From a virus: DNA of 37,610 nucleotides. The position numbers and the translations under genes are program-made. Numbering within the stretch: the first letter of the stretch is position 1; each line of letters begins with the position of its first letter. Positions 28,678 through 36,516 of the stretch are shown here, piece after piece. The DNA is taken from IMG/VR virus record IMGVR_UViG_3300034356_000444, positions 1-37,610 of that record. One strand, written 5' to 3'. The notes beneath the pieces were generated by a model. The model worked only from the letters and a program-made list of their open reading frames with translations, searched no databases and was not told where the DNA came from.

Positions 28678-29106
28678 CTATTCGGACGCGACGTGGTCGA
28701 TCACTATCGTGTCAGCGGTCTGCCTCGCCTTGTCGTTCAGGCGCTTCAGCGCATCGAGGTGCATGACGTGCGTATGCTCGACCGATACGTCCACGTCCAC
28801 GCGCTGGCGCACCTTGCCGAGGTTCCGGTCAAGCACTTCCTTGGCCGCACCCAGCGCAGCCCCGGCGTTCTCGCTGTCGAGCAATCTGGCGAGCGTGGCG
28901 ATTGCAGGCAGCGAGAGCGCGTCTATCGCCCGTTTCAGCTGCAACTGCCTCTTGCTGAACCCTCCCGGATTCATCGCCGTCGATCCCTTTTGGATGCGCC
29001 CCTTCTCATCCCTGACCGCAACTATCTTAGTAGGTGGTATCATACTACCGCAACTCGCGTTTCCATCCACCCCTTCCTCGACCGCATCAAGCTCATCTCT
29101 GACCAT
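28678..29106 (-). CDS. Terminase small subunit candidate
   Basis: This 142-aa basic helical protein lies one promoter and two genes before TerL. It has a short N-terminal GSTAMNPGGFSKRQLQLKRA part and a helical pair (SLPAIATLARLLDSENAGAA, GAAKEVLDRNLGKVRQRVDV) like the DUF5681-type proteins seen as TerS candidates in other phages. No clear helix-turn-helix is visible, so the call rests on position and general pattern. The ATG at 29106 has AGGGGTGG before it; an upstream ATG at 29148 has no such site. Confidence 0.55.
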   Translation of the reverse strand: MVRDELDAVEEGVDGNASCGSMIPPTKIVAVRDEKGRIQKGSTAMNPGGFSKRQLQLKRAIDALSLPAIATLARLLDSENAGAALGAAKEVLDRNLGKVRQRVDVDVSVEHTHVMHLDALKRLNDKARQTADTIVIDHVASE

Positions 29107-29206
29107 AGACCACCCCTGTATCGCTGTACGAGCGCCGCTGAGCGGCATCCGTTACGTTTTCCATACCCACCTACCTAAACCGCACGCGCAGCCGTCCTGC
29201 GCCTTC

Positions 29207-29785
29207 CTAGAACGGTATCTCGTCGTCGATCTCGCGACCGAGTTCCGTCTGCCGTATCGCGACCACCTCGGCCCCGGCGAACGTCGCCTTCACCGCATCC
29301 GTAATCCGCGTCCGATACTCGTTATACGCGAGAAGCAGCTCGTTGAGCGACACGACACGCCCGGCATCTTCCGCCGCACGAGCGACCGTGTCTAGGTCTG
29401 CCCGATCCAGCACGACCGTCCACGCCTCGCCCTTCCAGTCAATCGACCAGACGCCGGTCGGCTGTGGCGCGTGACCAGCCGCGAGTGCCTCGTCCTGCAT
29501 CGCCTGCCACGCACGCTGCATGATCGCCGCGTCTCGTGCCACGCCCTCCGCGTTGTTCATCGCGATGGCGTCATCAAGGCGGCGCTGCACGGCACCGACC
29601 TTCGCGGCTGTGGCCGGAGCGACGAGACGGATCAGCCGCTCGCAGCCCCACCGCCCCTCGAACTCCTTCGCCGTCCTGTCGAGAGGCTCGAGCGCGTACT
29701 GCACGTCCCGCGCTCTGGCCTGCGCCACGTGGTACTCCTGATCGCCGATGATCACGCGCCGGGATGCGGCTGCCGCTTTGCCCAT
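29207..29785 (-). CDS. 192-aa protein with SSB-type C-terminal tip
   Basis: The protein has a beta-rich start (SRRVIIGDQEYHVAQARARD), a long helical middle, a WSIDWKGEAWTVVLDRAD segment and a helical end. It finishes REIDDEIPF, which matches the acidic tip of bacterial single-strand binding protein (DDDIPF), the peptide that docks DNA-repair and replication enzymes. The fold of the body is not recognised as an OB-fold, so it may be a phage SSB substitute or a mimic of the tip. The ATG at 29785 overlaps the previous stop (TGATG). Confidence 0.65.
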   Translation of the reverse strand: MGKAAAASRRVIIGDQEYHVAQARARDVQYALEPLDRTAKEFEGRWGCERLIRLVAPATAAKVGAVQRRLDDAIAMNNAEGVARDAAIMQRAWQAMQDEALAAGHAPQPTGVWSIDWKGEAWTVVLDRADLDTVARAAEDAGRVVSLNELLLAYNEYRTRITDAVKATFAGAEVVAIRQTELGREIDDEIPF

Positions 29786-30039
29786 CACTGCCTCCCGTAC
29801 TTCGGCGAGAACTCGCCGCACCACGCGTCGTCGGCAACCGACGGCCAGTCGCTCGACCCTGAGACAAACGGCGTCGGCTCCTCCGGCACGAACACGACCG
29901 TGAACGTCGGCGGCGATCTGCGGCACTCCCCCACGATCTCGCCACTGTCATCCTGCTCCTGATCCCTCAACCAGTAGCGACACTCCCCACACGTCCCGAC
30001 GCCGATCCTCGCAACCGGCAACACGGCAACTGGCTTCAT
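29785..30039 (-). CDS. 84-aa Cys-cluster protein (paralogue 1)
   Basis: The protein contains C-x2-C in GTCGECRYW, then GECRRSPP and a final AWCGEFSPK, so four or more cysteines that can bind zinc. The same order of motifs is found in the next gene upstream, at 30036-30251, which marks them as tandem paralogues. Proteins of this type recur in phage genomes near replication genes, with no known role. The ATG at 30039 overlaps the stop of its paralogue (ATGA). The longer upstream frame is rejected. Confidence 0.75.
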   Translation of the reverse strand: MKPVAVLPVARIGVGTCGECRYWLRDQEQDDSGEIVGECRRSPPTFTVVFVPEEPTPFVSGSSDWPSVADDAWCGEFSPKYGRQ

Positions 30040-30251
30040 CTTCCATCCCCCTGCTTCATCTCGCGGTAATCTCCGCACCACTCGCCACCCCACATCTCCG
30101 GGAACTTCGTCTGATCCTTTCCGTACACGGTTCTCGGTGAGTGTCTTCGGCACCACCCCATGCGATCACCACTCCGATTGCCATACCAGTAGTGACACGA
30201 CGCGCACGTCGGCTTCACCTCATCTAGCCCCGTCAAACTCATCTGCTCCAT
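30036..30251 (-). CDS. 71-aa Cys-cluster protein (paralogue 2)
   Basis: The protein contains TCASCHYWYG, then GWCRRHSPR and GEWCGDYRE, the same C-x2-C-x-YW, CRR-P and WCGE/D pattern as its neighbour. A structural zinc site is likely. GGGAGAG precedes the ATG at 30251. It follows the origin-like region at 30281-30432 and so is the first gene after it in reading direction. Confidence 0.75.
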   Translation of the reverse strand: MEQMSLTGLDEVKPTCASCHYWYGNRSGDRMGWCRRHSPRTVYGKDQTKFPEMWGGEWCGDYREMKQGDGR

Positions 30252-30280
30252 CTTCACTCTCCCTCTCCACAAACTCTACG

Positions 30281-30432
30281 TGTCACGCTAGATAAATGTC
30301 CCGATACCGTCAGTGTGACATTACACCCCCCCTCTAAAGAGGGGGGTGTGTGAGATGTCACGCTACCGGTCCTATCGCAGAACCAGTTGAAGTCACACTG
30401 TCACGCCATATGTCACACTCAAATGTCACGCC
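30281..30432. other. TGTCAC repeat cluster, origin candidate
   Basis: The 181-base gap between the helicase and the Cys-cluster genes holds repeats of TGTCAC. TGTCACGCTA occurs exactly twice (30281-30290, 30356-30365). TGTCACGCC also occurs twice (30399-30407, 30424-30432). TGTCACAC appears at 30411-30418, an AGTCACAC at 30391-30398 and an inverted GTGTGACAT at 30313-30321. The last three direct copies are spaced 12-13 bases apart. A long hairpin lies within. Iteron-like repeats beside a primase-helicase gene are a usual origin layout. Confidence 0.6.
30323..30349. other. Long GC hairpin within the repeat cluster
   Basis: ACACCCCCCCTCT and AGAGGGGGGTGT form a near-perfect 12-bp stem with one extra C and a two-base loop. 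No U-run follows on either strand. In an origin it could be a structural element; in the mRNA it could be a processing or attenuation signal. Confidence 0.55.
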
Positions 30433-32655
30433 CTAATCCTCACCAGTTTCCCAGAAGTATGGCGAGTAGAAGCCGACGCGACCGCTATCACGCATCCCCT
30501 GCTTGGCTCTCTGCCACGCCTTGCGCTGGGCATCACCGTGCTCCGATACGCTGACCTGCTGGAAGTAGTTGCGCCACATCTCCTCCCTCACGCACCGCGT
30601 CCCGTCGGGTATTGGCCCCACGCCAGAGACGATAATCGACCCCTCCTTCATGGCCATGCTGAAGCTCAACTCTGCCTCGCTCTGCACGCGGCTCGACCTG
30701 TTGCGAGACTTGCCAGACGCAGCCATGTCTGGCGCATCAATCGGCTCGATCACGAGAGACGTAATCGTATTGTCCGTCGGCGAGACGTAGCGCACCGCCA
30801 TGCTGTAGTGGTGCTCGACACCGTCCTCGCCGTCCTTCATCTTCGTCGACGTGATCTTGCCCGTTCGCTTCTCGTCTTCCTTCTCGGACGTGCGCACGCA
30901 CTCCAGCTCCGCGTCGACGGCACCGAGTAACGCAGACGATCCACGCATACCCTTCGTGTCGTCCTTGCCTGCGTGGTGGACCACCATGACGGCGCAGCCG
31001 ATCCTGCGCTGCATCTCACCTATCACCATGATAAATGCACCCATGTCGGTCGCCGAGTTCTCCTCGCCATTGCCGAAGTTCCGCGCCAGCGTGTCGAGTA
31101 TGATGAGAGACGGCCTGACGTTCTTCGCCTCAAGAGATGCCGTCAGCGTGTCGAGGTCTTTGAGCGACGAGCGCAGGTTCAGCGGCTGGCGCAGGAAGTA
31201 AAACTCCGCCGCAGCCGGTATCTCGTACTTCTGCATCAGCGCAGCCGTTCGCTTGAAGATGCCGCCCTGCCCCTCCGCTGCCACGTACAGCACGCCGCCC
31301 TTCGTCGTCTCCTTGCCGAATACGCTGCCGCCAGACGCTATCTGGCTGGCGATGTACATGGCGACGAACGACTTGTAGCTGCCGGGCCTACCGAACAGAG
31401 CCACGAAGCCGTTAGCCGGTATCAGGTCACGCACGACCCACTGCACAGCCTCCTCACGCAGCTCGCTGAAGTGAACGATGTCGAACAGCTTGCGCTCCGG
31501 CGTGATCTGTGCATCGGGCGCGGGTTCCTTATTCGTTTGCGGTTCGGGCTTCGCCTGTTCCACCTGCGTAATGTCCGCAGCCGCAGCACGACTGGCGAGC
31601 TGCTCCGTGATCGTCGGCTCACGCGGAGCGATAGAACGGTATGCCTGAGAGTTATCCCCAGCGAAATTCAGCGTCGCCAGCAGCGAGAACGGATCGCTCG
31701 TCTTTCCCGAAAGCGGATCGGCGGCACCGTGGTGCGAGTACACGCACCAATCGCCACGGCTTCCCCGAAACACGACGACACCGGCGACACCCGTCTCCGA
31801 TCCCGGTCGCGTGTAGCGGTACACGCCCCTGCGCTTGTCGAAGTATGAGAAGCGATAGCCTGCCCTTGAGAGCTGATCGCGCACCCATTCGATGCCGTGC
31901 GCGGCGTTGAAGTCCGAGATCAGAGACGACGTCGCTGGTGGGTGTGCCGTGATGATGCCGCTATTCGATATCACCGTCTCCTCGACCATGTCGTTCTGCT
32001 TCCGCGCCCACGCCCACCGTGACGCTGTCGCGATCTCCATGATCTCGCCGTCGATAAACTCGCGGTGCACGAAGCGCGACTTCTCATCCTCCGTCGGCAC
32101 ACGCGGCAGGAACCACGGCTGGCTCCAGCGGTAGTTCTCACTGACCTCCGCGATGTAGACACCCCGCTCGTGCAGCTGCGCGATAAGGAAGTCCACGCCG
32201 TCGCGCAGCTCGTCCACGGACGCCGTGCGGCACGGTATCACGACGCGGTACTTCCAGAACGAGACGACGCCGTCCTCGCCCCTGTTGCTGTGGCTTGTGT
32301 GTATGATGTGGGCGATGCCCATCCCGCGCAGCGCCTCATGTGTGGCGTAGATCGAGGGAGCGCCGGGCGATATCTCACCCGTCTCGGGATCGAACGAGCT
32401 GTCGCCGTCGAGTATGATCAGCTCAGCCGTGTTGAGGTTCTCGTCCGAGCGCTTCGTGATGCTGAGATCGCCCCCGCGTATCATGTACGCGCCATCCTTT
32501 GGCCCGACGCGGACTTGGCTCAGGCGCTCGGAGAGCTGCCGCAGCGAGTACGTCTTGGGCGTCAGGATCACGTCCTTGTAACCACCAGCCGCAAACGCGA
32601 GCTGCATGGTGTAGGTATCGACTTTGGAATTCTCTTGCATTACTGTCTCACTCAT
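30433..32655 (-). CDS. Primase-like/RepA-type replicative helicase
   Basis: The 740-aa protein appears to have two parts. Residues about 75-145 resemble the archaeo-eukaryotic primase fold: an ILDGDSSFD acidic DxD, a HTSHSNRG motif and a KYRVVIPC strand. Residues about 390-610 are a RecA-type ATPase like RepA/AAA_25, with Walker A FGRPGSYKS (421-429), Walker B LIILDTLAR (517-525) and a VMVVHHAGKDD sensor. A Pro-rich linker divides them. It would prime and unwind at the phage origin. GGGAGG precedes the ATG at 32655, and an origin candidate lies directly after the stop. Confidence 0.8.
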   Translation of the reverse strand: MSETVMQENSKVDTYTMQLAFAAGGYKDVILTPKTYSLRQLSERLSQVRVGPKDGAYMIRGGDLSITKRSDENLNTAELIILDGDSSFDPETGEISPGAPSIYATHEALRGMGIAHIIHTSHSNRGEDGVVSFWKYRVVIPCRTASVDELRDGVDFLIAQLHERGVYIAEVSENYRWSQPWFLPRVPTEDEKSRFVHREFIDGEIMEIATASRWAWARKQNDMVEETVISNSGIITAHPPATSSLISDFNAAHGIEWVRDQLSRAGYRFSYFDKRRGVYRYTRPGSETGVAGVVVFRGSRGDWCVYSHHGAADPLSGKTSDPFSLLATLNFAGDNSQAYRSIAPREPTITEQLASRAAAADITQVEQAKPEPQTNKEPAPDAQITPERKLFDIVHFSELREEAVQWVVRDLIPANGFVALFGRPGSYKSFVAMYIASQIASGGSVFGKETTKGGVLYVAAEGQGGIFKRTAALMQKYEIPAAAEFYFLRQPLNLRSSLKDLDTLTASLEAKNVRPSLIILDTLARNFGNGEENSATDMGAFIMVIGEMQRRIGCAVMVVHHAGKDDTKGMRGSSALLGAVDAELECVRTSEKEDEKRTGKITSTKMKDGEDGVEHHYSMAVRYVSPTDNTITSLVIEPIDAPDMAASGKSRNRSSRVQSEAELSFSMAMKEGSIIVSGVGPIPDGTRCVREEMWRNYFQQVSVSEHGDAQRKAWQRAKQGMRDSGRVGFYSPYFWETGED

Positions 32656-32692
32656 CGGTGGCCTCCCGCTGCCGGTTTCCTCCCAGACTTGG

Positions 32693-32723
32693 CCGCCGGA
32701 ACGAGTTTAAGGCGTACCGGCGG
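32693..32723. other. Hairpin in the helicase leader
   Basis: CCGCCGG and CCGGCGG form a 7-bp perfect stem around 17 bases, in the 82-base gap before the helicase gene. It is placed 38 bases before the start codon. On the minus strand no U-run follows. Its role, if any, would be translational or attenuation control. Confidence 0.35.
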
Positions 32724-32737
32724 TCTTTTCGTATCTC

Positions 32738-33343
32738 TTAGAACTCAGGCGCAGCACCGCCACCGAGAGACGCCACTGGCCTAGCCGCTGGCTCTGAAGA
32801 TGCAGCAGCAGGCGCAGCCGTCTCAGCCACACCAACTCGCGGAACCCAATTAGCAATCTGCGCGAGCGTGAAGTCAAACGAGACACTTGTGCCCTGACCG
32901 ACCTTCACGATGCGCACGGCGTCGATCCTGATCAGCGGAAGCGCACGCTTTGACGCTTCAGCACCGCCCTGCACGTCGCCCACCTTCTTTGCGATCTCCT
33001 GCACCAACTGCGTAAAGGCACGCGAGTTGCCGCGTGACGTGCGCAGCGGAGCGTCGCCAAACGCGGGGTCCTTGCACCAGATGTCGATGTCGACGGCTGG
33101 CTTGTGGTCTGCGCTCGGCGGGTTGCCCCACCCACCGCCTTCGGGCAAGTCCTGCCAGTCAGCGCCTGCCGTGCCGACTGCGAGCCAACCCTGCTTGGCG
33201 TTGGCAATGTCGAAGCCGAGCGCCTTGCCCTTCAGGTCGACGGGTACCTTGTCGCCCTCCGGCGACGAGATAAACATCAGCCCCGTGCGTGCGTCGAGAC
33301 GCGCCCACGGACGACCTGAACTGCTCTGCGGAAATGATAACAT
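32738..33343 (-). CDS. 201-aa protein beside helicase, possibly ssDNA-binding
   Basis: Residues 1-170 are beta-rich (RLDARTGLMFISSPEGDKVP, DIDIWCKDPAFGDAPLRTSR, GTSVSFDFTLAQIANWVPRV). The last 35 residues are a low-complexity Ala/Pro/Ser tail ending PEF. A folded beta domain with a flexible tail, between RuvC and the helicase, suits a single-strand binding protein, but the fold cannot be confirmed by eye. TAGGAG precedes the ATG at 33343. Confidence 0.55.
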   Translation of the reverse strand: MLSFPQSSSGRPWARLDARTGLMFISSPEGDKVPVDLKGKALGFDIANAKQGWLAVGTAGADWQDLPEGGGWGNPPSADHKPAVDIDIWCKDPAFGDAPLRTSRGNSRAFTQLVQEIAKKVGDVQGGAEASKRALPLIRIDAVRIVKVGQGTSVSFDFTLAQIANWVPRVGVAETAAPAAASSEPAARPVASLGGGAAPEF

Positions 33344-33418
33344 CGTGTTTCTCCTACGTACTCAGATACCGCAGTCCCGCTGTGGTGCCGGTCGCGGCGT
33401 ATCCCTGCCGCGAAAGGG

Positions 33419-33895
33419 TTACCGTGTCGCCCCGTACCAAGCGATCAGCGCGGCGTCTGACCGGCCATCGTCCTTCTTGCGAGCGAAAAGCTGTGCATAA
33501 CTCGGGAATAATTCGATGGCCCTCATGCGCGAACCGTCCTTGCCCTGCCGCACGCTGGCCGCCTTCTGCCACGCCTGAGGCGTGACGTAGCTGACGGGCC
33601 ACTCCAGCGCGGCCATGATGCCCTCGATGGTGCCGACGTTGCGACCAAAGGCAAACATCGACGAGACGCCCTGCCCCGGCATCGCGCCTATCTTCTCGAA
33701 GTAGACAGCCGTGATCTTGAAGTTGGCGTCGAGGTCGTTGAAGATACCCGCCAGCAGCGGTGCGTTCAGCTCGCGCTTCACCGTCTTGCCGCGCATGACT
33801 TCCATCACGGGCATATCCATCACGGACAGGTGGCCTGTCTCCACGTTGAAGGCAGCGATAGCGCCAGAAGCGCCGGGGTCAATCCCGATGATCAT
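33419..33895 (-). CDS. RuvC-like Holliday junction resolvase
   Basis: This 158-aa protein has the RNase H-type RuvC pattern: Asp6 in IIGIDPGASGAIA, Glu67 in VYFEKIGAMPGQG, and the C-terminal acidic pair in KKDDGRSDAALIA (D143 and D147). These bind the two metal ions that cut branched DNA. In phages it trims recombination intermediates before packaging. The gene overlaps the methyltransferase gene by ATGA. All four acidic positions are present, so it should be active. Confidence 0.88.
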   Translation of the reverse strand: MIIGIDPGASGAIAAFNVETGHLSVMDMPVMEVMRGKTVKRELNAPLLAGIFNDLDANFKITAVYFEKIGAMPGQGVSSMFAFGRNVGTIEGIMAALEWPVSYVTPQAWQKAASVRQGKDGSRMRAIELFPSYAQLFARKKDDGRSDAALIAWYGATR

Positions 33896-35412
33896 TGTCC
33901 AATCTCCCTTGCGATGCGCTCACCGATCCACGCCATTATTGGCACGGCCATCGAATTACCAAGCGCCTTGTAGCGCGGCCCGTCTGCCGCTTTTGGTATT
34001 GCCGTATAGTCGTCGGGGAATCCTTGCAGGCGCTCGCACTCACGCGGCGTGAGACGGCGGACGGCCATATGTTGATGTATAAACCGCTGTTGATTAGTGC
34101 CACGGCTTTCTCTGGCGGCGTCTAAAGTAGACATAACATCTTCAAGTTTACGAACGACACCGCCATATGATGCGTAAGCCATTGACTGCATCACGTAATC
34201 ACCACCCTGATTCCCTCCGCTAGGGCCACCGGCCAACACGGGCTGCGCTACATCGGCTTCCCGTGCCTTGTAATCCTTGCCTGAGTTCATTGGCATGATG
34301 GAGTAGGTGACGGCCATCGGGTTCTTGGCACCGAGCGTTTGAACCATATCAACATCCGTCTGGGGGTTCGACATCTGCGCTCCGAAGGTGATTGGTTGCG
34401 CTACCCAATGATGATTGGCTTTTGTAATGGTGAGCATTGGATCCCCTTCTTCACCATAGCCGCGCCCAATACGATTATCATCGGAGGGTCGTCCTTTGAT
34501 ATTCATCATGTCAAGCGGTATCGGTTGGGCTACAGCCAATTGATTGTCACCCGCATCAGCACGCAACGTAGGGGATAAACCAGGTTCGGCATCGCCATAA
34601 CCTAAGCGTTTTAGTTTTCCTGGTTCAAATGCGATTGGTTGTGTTACAAGGCCAGTCGCCGCCTTGTAGTCCCGCGCACTCATTGTCGATGCGACGTCGT
34701 CGGTCCCATATTCGTCGCTACGTTGGCGGTCAAAGCATTGTGCAACTGTGGCCGCAACTTCTTTCCCCTGCTCTCTGCTCGGCGGAGTATTCCGGCGCAA
34801 GCCTTCGCGCTCAAAAAGAACTTCTGCGGGATCGAATCCGTCTCTAGAACTTGCGACAACGAACACACGACGGCGTCGTTGGGCCACTCCGAAATATTGA
34901 GCGTCGAGAACTCGCCACGCTGCTGATCTTTTCGGTCCCACAACCATACCCGCACTTGTCCACTTTCCCCCTGTCGGGACGATGGGGTCATCGTTTCCGA
35001 CAAGCGCCCCGAGGAAGCACCCGAAGGCGTTGTCTTTAACGGAGAGCACTCCGGGGACGTTCTCCCATACGATGACGGTTCCGCATCCAGTAGGTCGAAG
35101 ATCGTCGATTGCATTTGCAAGTCTCACAAACTCTAGGGTCAAGTTGCCACGATCATCGTCGAGGCTATTACGAAGTCCGGCCACGCTAAACGCTTGGCAC
35201 GGCGTGCCGCCAACAAGAACATCGGCGTCGCCAATCCAGTCCTGCTCACGCAGAACGGTAAAGTCACCGTGCAGCGGAACATCGGGATAGTGGTGCGCGA
35301 GAACCTGACGCGGGAACTTCTCGATCTCGCTGAACGCAAGCGGCTGAAAGCCGTGGCCATGCCACGCAACGGTCGCGGCTTCGATGCCGGAGCAGACGGA
35401 GAGATACCTCAT
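33892..35412 (-). CDS. C5-cytosine DNA methyltransferase with repeat insert
   Basis: This is a full C5-methyltransferase of 506 aa. Motifs: I in SVCSGIEAATVAWH, IV GGTPCQAFSVAGL with Cys72, VI VWENVPGVL (E117), VIII QRRRR (178-182), IX/X in RECERLQGFPDDYT and ALGNSMAVP. Residues about 226-450, the target-recognition region, contain five to six loose repeats built on V-x-QPI-x-F and DYKA, each of roughly 30-45 residues. It probably protects phage DNA from host restriction; the target is unknown. Its start overlaps the regulator stop by ATGA. Confidence 0.9.
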   Translation of the reverse strand: MRYLSVCSGIEAATVAWHGHGFQPLAFSEIEKFPRQVLAHHYPDVPLHGDFTVLREQDWIGDADVLVGGTPCQAFSVAGLRNSLDDDRGNLTLEFVRLANAIDDLRPTGCGTVIVWENVPGVLSVKDNAFGCFLGALVGNDDPIVPTGGKWTSAGMVVGPKRSAAWRVLDAQYFGVAQRRRRVFVVASSRDGFDPAEVLFEREGLRRNTPPSREQGKEVAATVAQCFDRQRSDEYGTDDVASTMSARDYKAATGLVTQPIAFEPGKLKRLGYGDAEPGLSPTLRADAGDNQLAVAQPIPLDMMNIKGRPSDDNRIGRGYGEEGDPMLTITKANHHWVAQPITFGAQMSNPQTDVDMVQTLGAKNPMAVTYSIMPMNSGKDYKAREADVAQPVLAGGPSGGNQGGDYVMQSMAYASYGGVVRKLEDVMSTLDAARESRGTNQQRFIHQHMAVRRLTPRECERLQGFPDDYTAIPKAADGPRYKALGNSMAVPIMAWIGERIAREIGQ

Positions 35413-35666
35413 GCCGCAGCACCGATCTCGCGATCCGTAACCTCGTCACCGAACACGTCGCGCAGGACGCTGACTTGCAGCGTGAAGTTTAGCACCTCGC
35501 ACAGCGCGATGGCCGTACCCAACGTGATGCCCTCTGGCTTCTTCGTGATATGCCAGAACGTGCCGTGAGCCAGCCCCGCCTTGAGCGACAGGTCTCGCTT
35601 TGACAGGCCGCGCTCGATGCGCCGCTCGTCCATCATCCTCACCATAAGGTGTATCGTCTCAGTCAT
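35409..35666 (-). CDS. Cro/CI-type HTH regulator
   Basis: This 85-aa protein has a Cro-type fold: helices in MMDERRIERGLSKRDLSLKA, a recognition part LAHGTFWHITKKPEGITLG and a closing helix ALCEVLNFTLQVSV. It would control transcription of this block or of an early promoter. GGGAG precedes the ATG at 35666, chosen over a frame start 15 bases upstream. In the 55-base gap before it a TGGACA and an AT-rich stretch may be a weak promoter. It overlaps the methyltransferase start by ATGA, which suits control of that enzyme. Confidence 0.8.
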   Translation of the reverse strand: MTETIHLMVRMMDERRIERGLSKRDLSLKAGLAHGTFWHITKKPEGITLGTAIALCEVLNFTLQVSVLRDVFGDEVTDREIGAAA

Positions 35667-35721
35667 TATGTTCTCCCTCACGTATATCTGTCCGATTTAT
35701 GCGATGCTGTCCAGATCGCGG

Positions 35722-36516
35722 TCAGCCCATCTCCACAGGCATCGCGTATCTTGGCACAGCGATCTCGACGATGTCCGGCGAGTAACCCTTCCACGCAGAT
35801 GCGTTCTGCGAGATCCGATACGCCCTCGCGGCCTGCGACATCAGCTCAGCACCACCGGCAATACTCGCCGCGTCGAGCACGTACACGCCGACGGCGAACG
35901 GTGCCTCAGTCTCGACTGCGATGAACACGAAACGCTCTGCCATGAAGCCCGAGGCGATGCTGTAGCCATCGAGGTAGTGCGCCGCCTGTAGGTGGTACTG
36001 GAACGTCGCGACGCTGCGAGCGAACCCGTCCGGCGATGCGTCCCTCGTCGTCTTGATGTCGATGATCGAGGAGCCGTTCAGCGCGTCTGCTCTGGCCTTA
36101 CACGGCACGCCGTGCTGGTCCCAGAACATCGACGCCTCGAACTTCGCGCCCTTCAGCAGCTCGCTGTAGCGGTGGTGCGAGCGGACGGAATCACCGACGC
36201 GCTGCGCCTTCTGGAACAGGTCCATGTCGACGACGGTCCTGCCGCCTGCGGTCGCGTCGAACTTCTCAGCCGCAGCCTTCCCGGCAGTCGTGCGCTTGTC
36301 GAACTTCGGCGACGCGATGTAGAGATCGTCGACCGTGTTCGGCTCAAGCACGAGAGAGTGTACGAGCGATCCGAACGCCATCGCCGGTGTCGGATCGCGC
36401 TGGTGCTCCTTCGCCGCTAAGTAGTGCGCCGGTGACTTCAGCAATAGCTTCGCGCCACTCGCCGAGAGCGCGTCGATGGCGTGGTAGTCTGCCGCCGGTA
36501 GGTCATAGGTTATCAT
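35722..36516 (-). CDS. PD-(D/E)XK exonuclease, RecE-like
   Basis: The 264-aa protein matches the RecE / DUF3799 phage exonuclease family. Start YHAIDALSASGAKLLLKSPA is the typical N-terminal helix region. The nuclease core shows Asp144 in ARADAL, SIIDIKTTRDA with D153 and K155, and the FQYHLQAAHYLDG helix with the Q-x3-Q motif. It would chew one strand for recombination. No separate annealing protein is recognised. AGGGA precedes the ATG at 36516. It overlaps a small membrane peptide gene by 14 bases. Confidence 0.85.
   Translation of the reverse strand: MITYDLPAADYHAIDALSASGAKLLLKSPAHYLAAKEHQRDPTPAMAFGSLVHSLVLEPNTVDDLYIASPKFDKRTTAGKAAAEKFDATAGGRTVVDMDLFQKAQRVGDSVRSHHRYSELLKGAKFEASMFWDQHGVPCKARADALNGSSIIDIKTTRDASPDGFARSVATFQYHLQAAHYLDGYSIASGFMAERFVFIAVETEAPFAVGVYVLDAASIAGGAELMSQAARAYRISQNASAWKGYSPDIVEIAVPRYAMPVEMG

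Noticed and set aside
28330-29178. 282-codon open frame on the plus strand
   Set aside because: It lies opposite the recombinase and TerS candidate, is Arg/His/Pro-rich like an antisense frame and has no recognisable motif.
33392-33413. Hairpin TCGCGGC/GCCGCGA after the RuvC gene
   Set aside because: No U-run follows and the stem is short in GC-rich DNA; not supported as a terminator.
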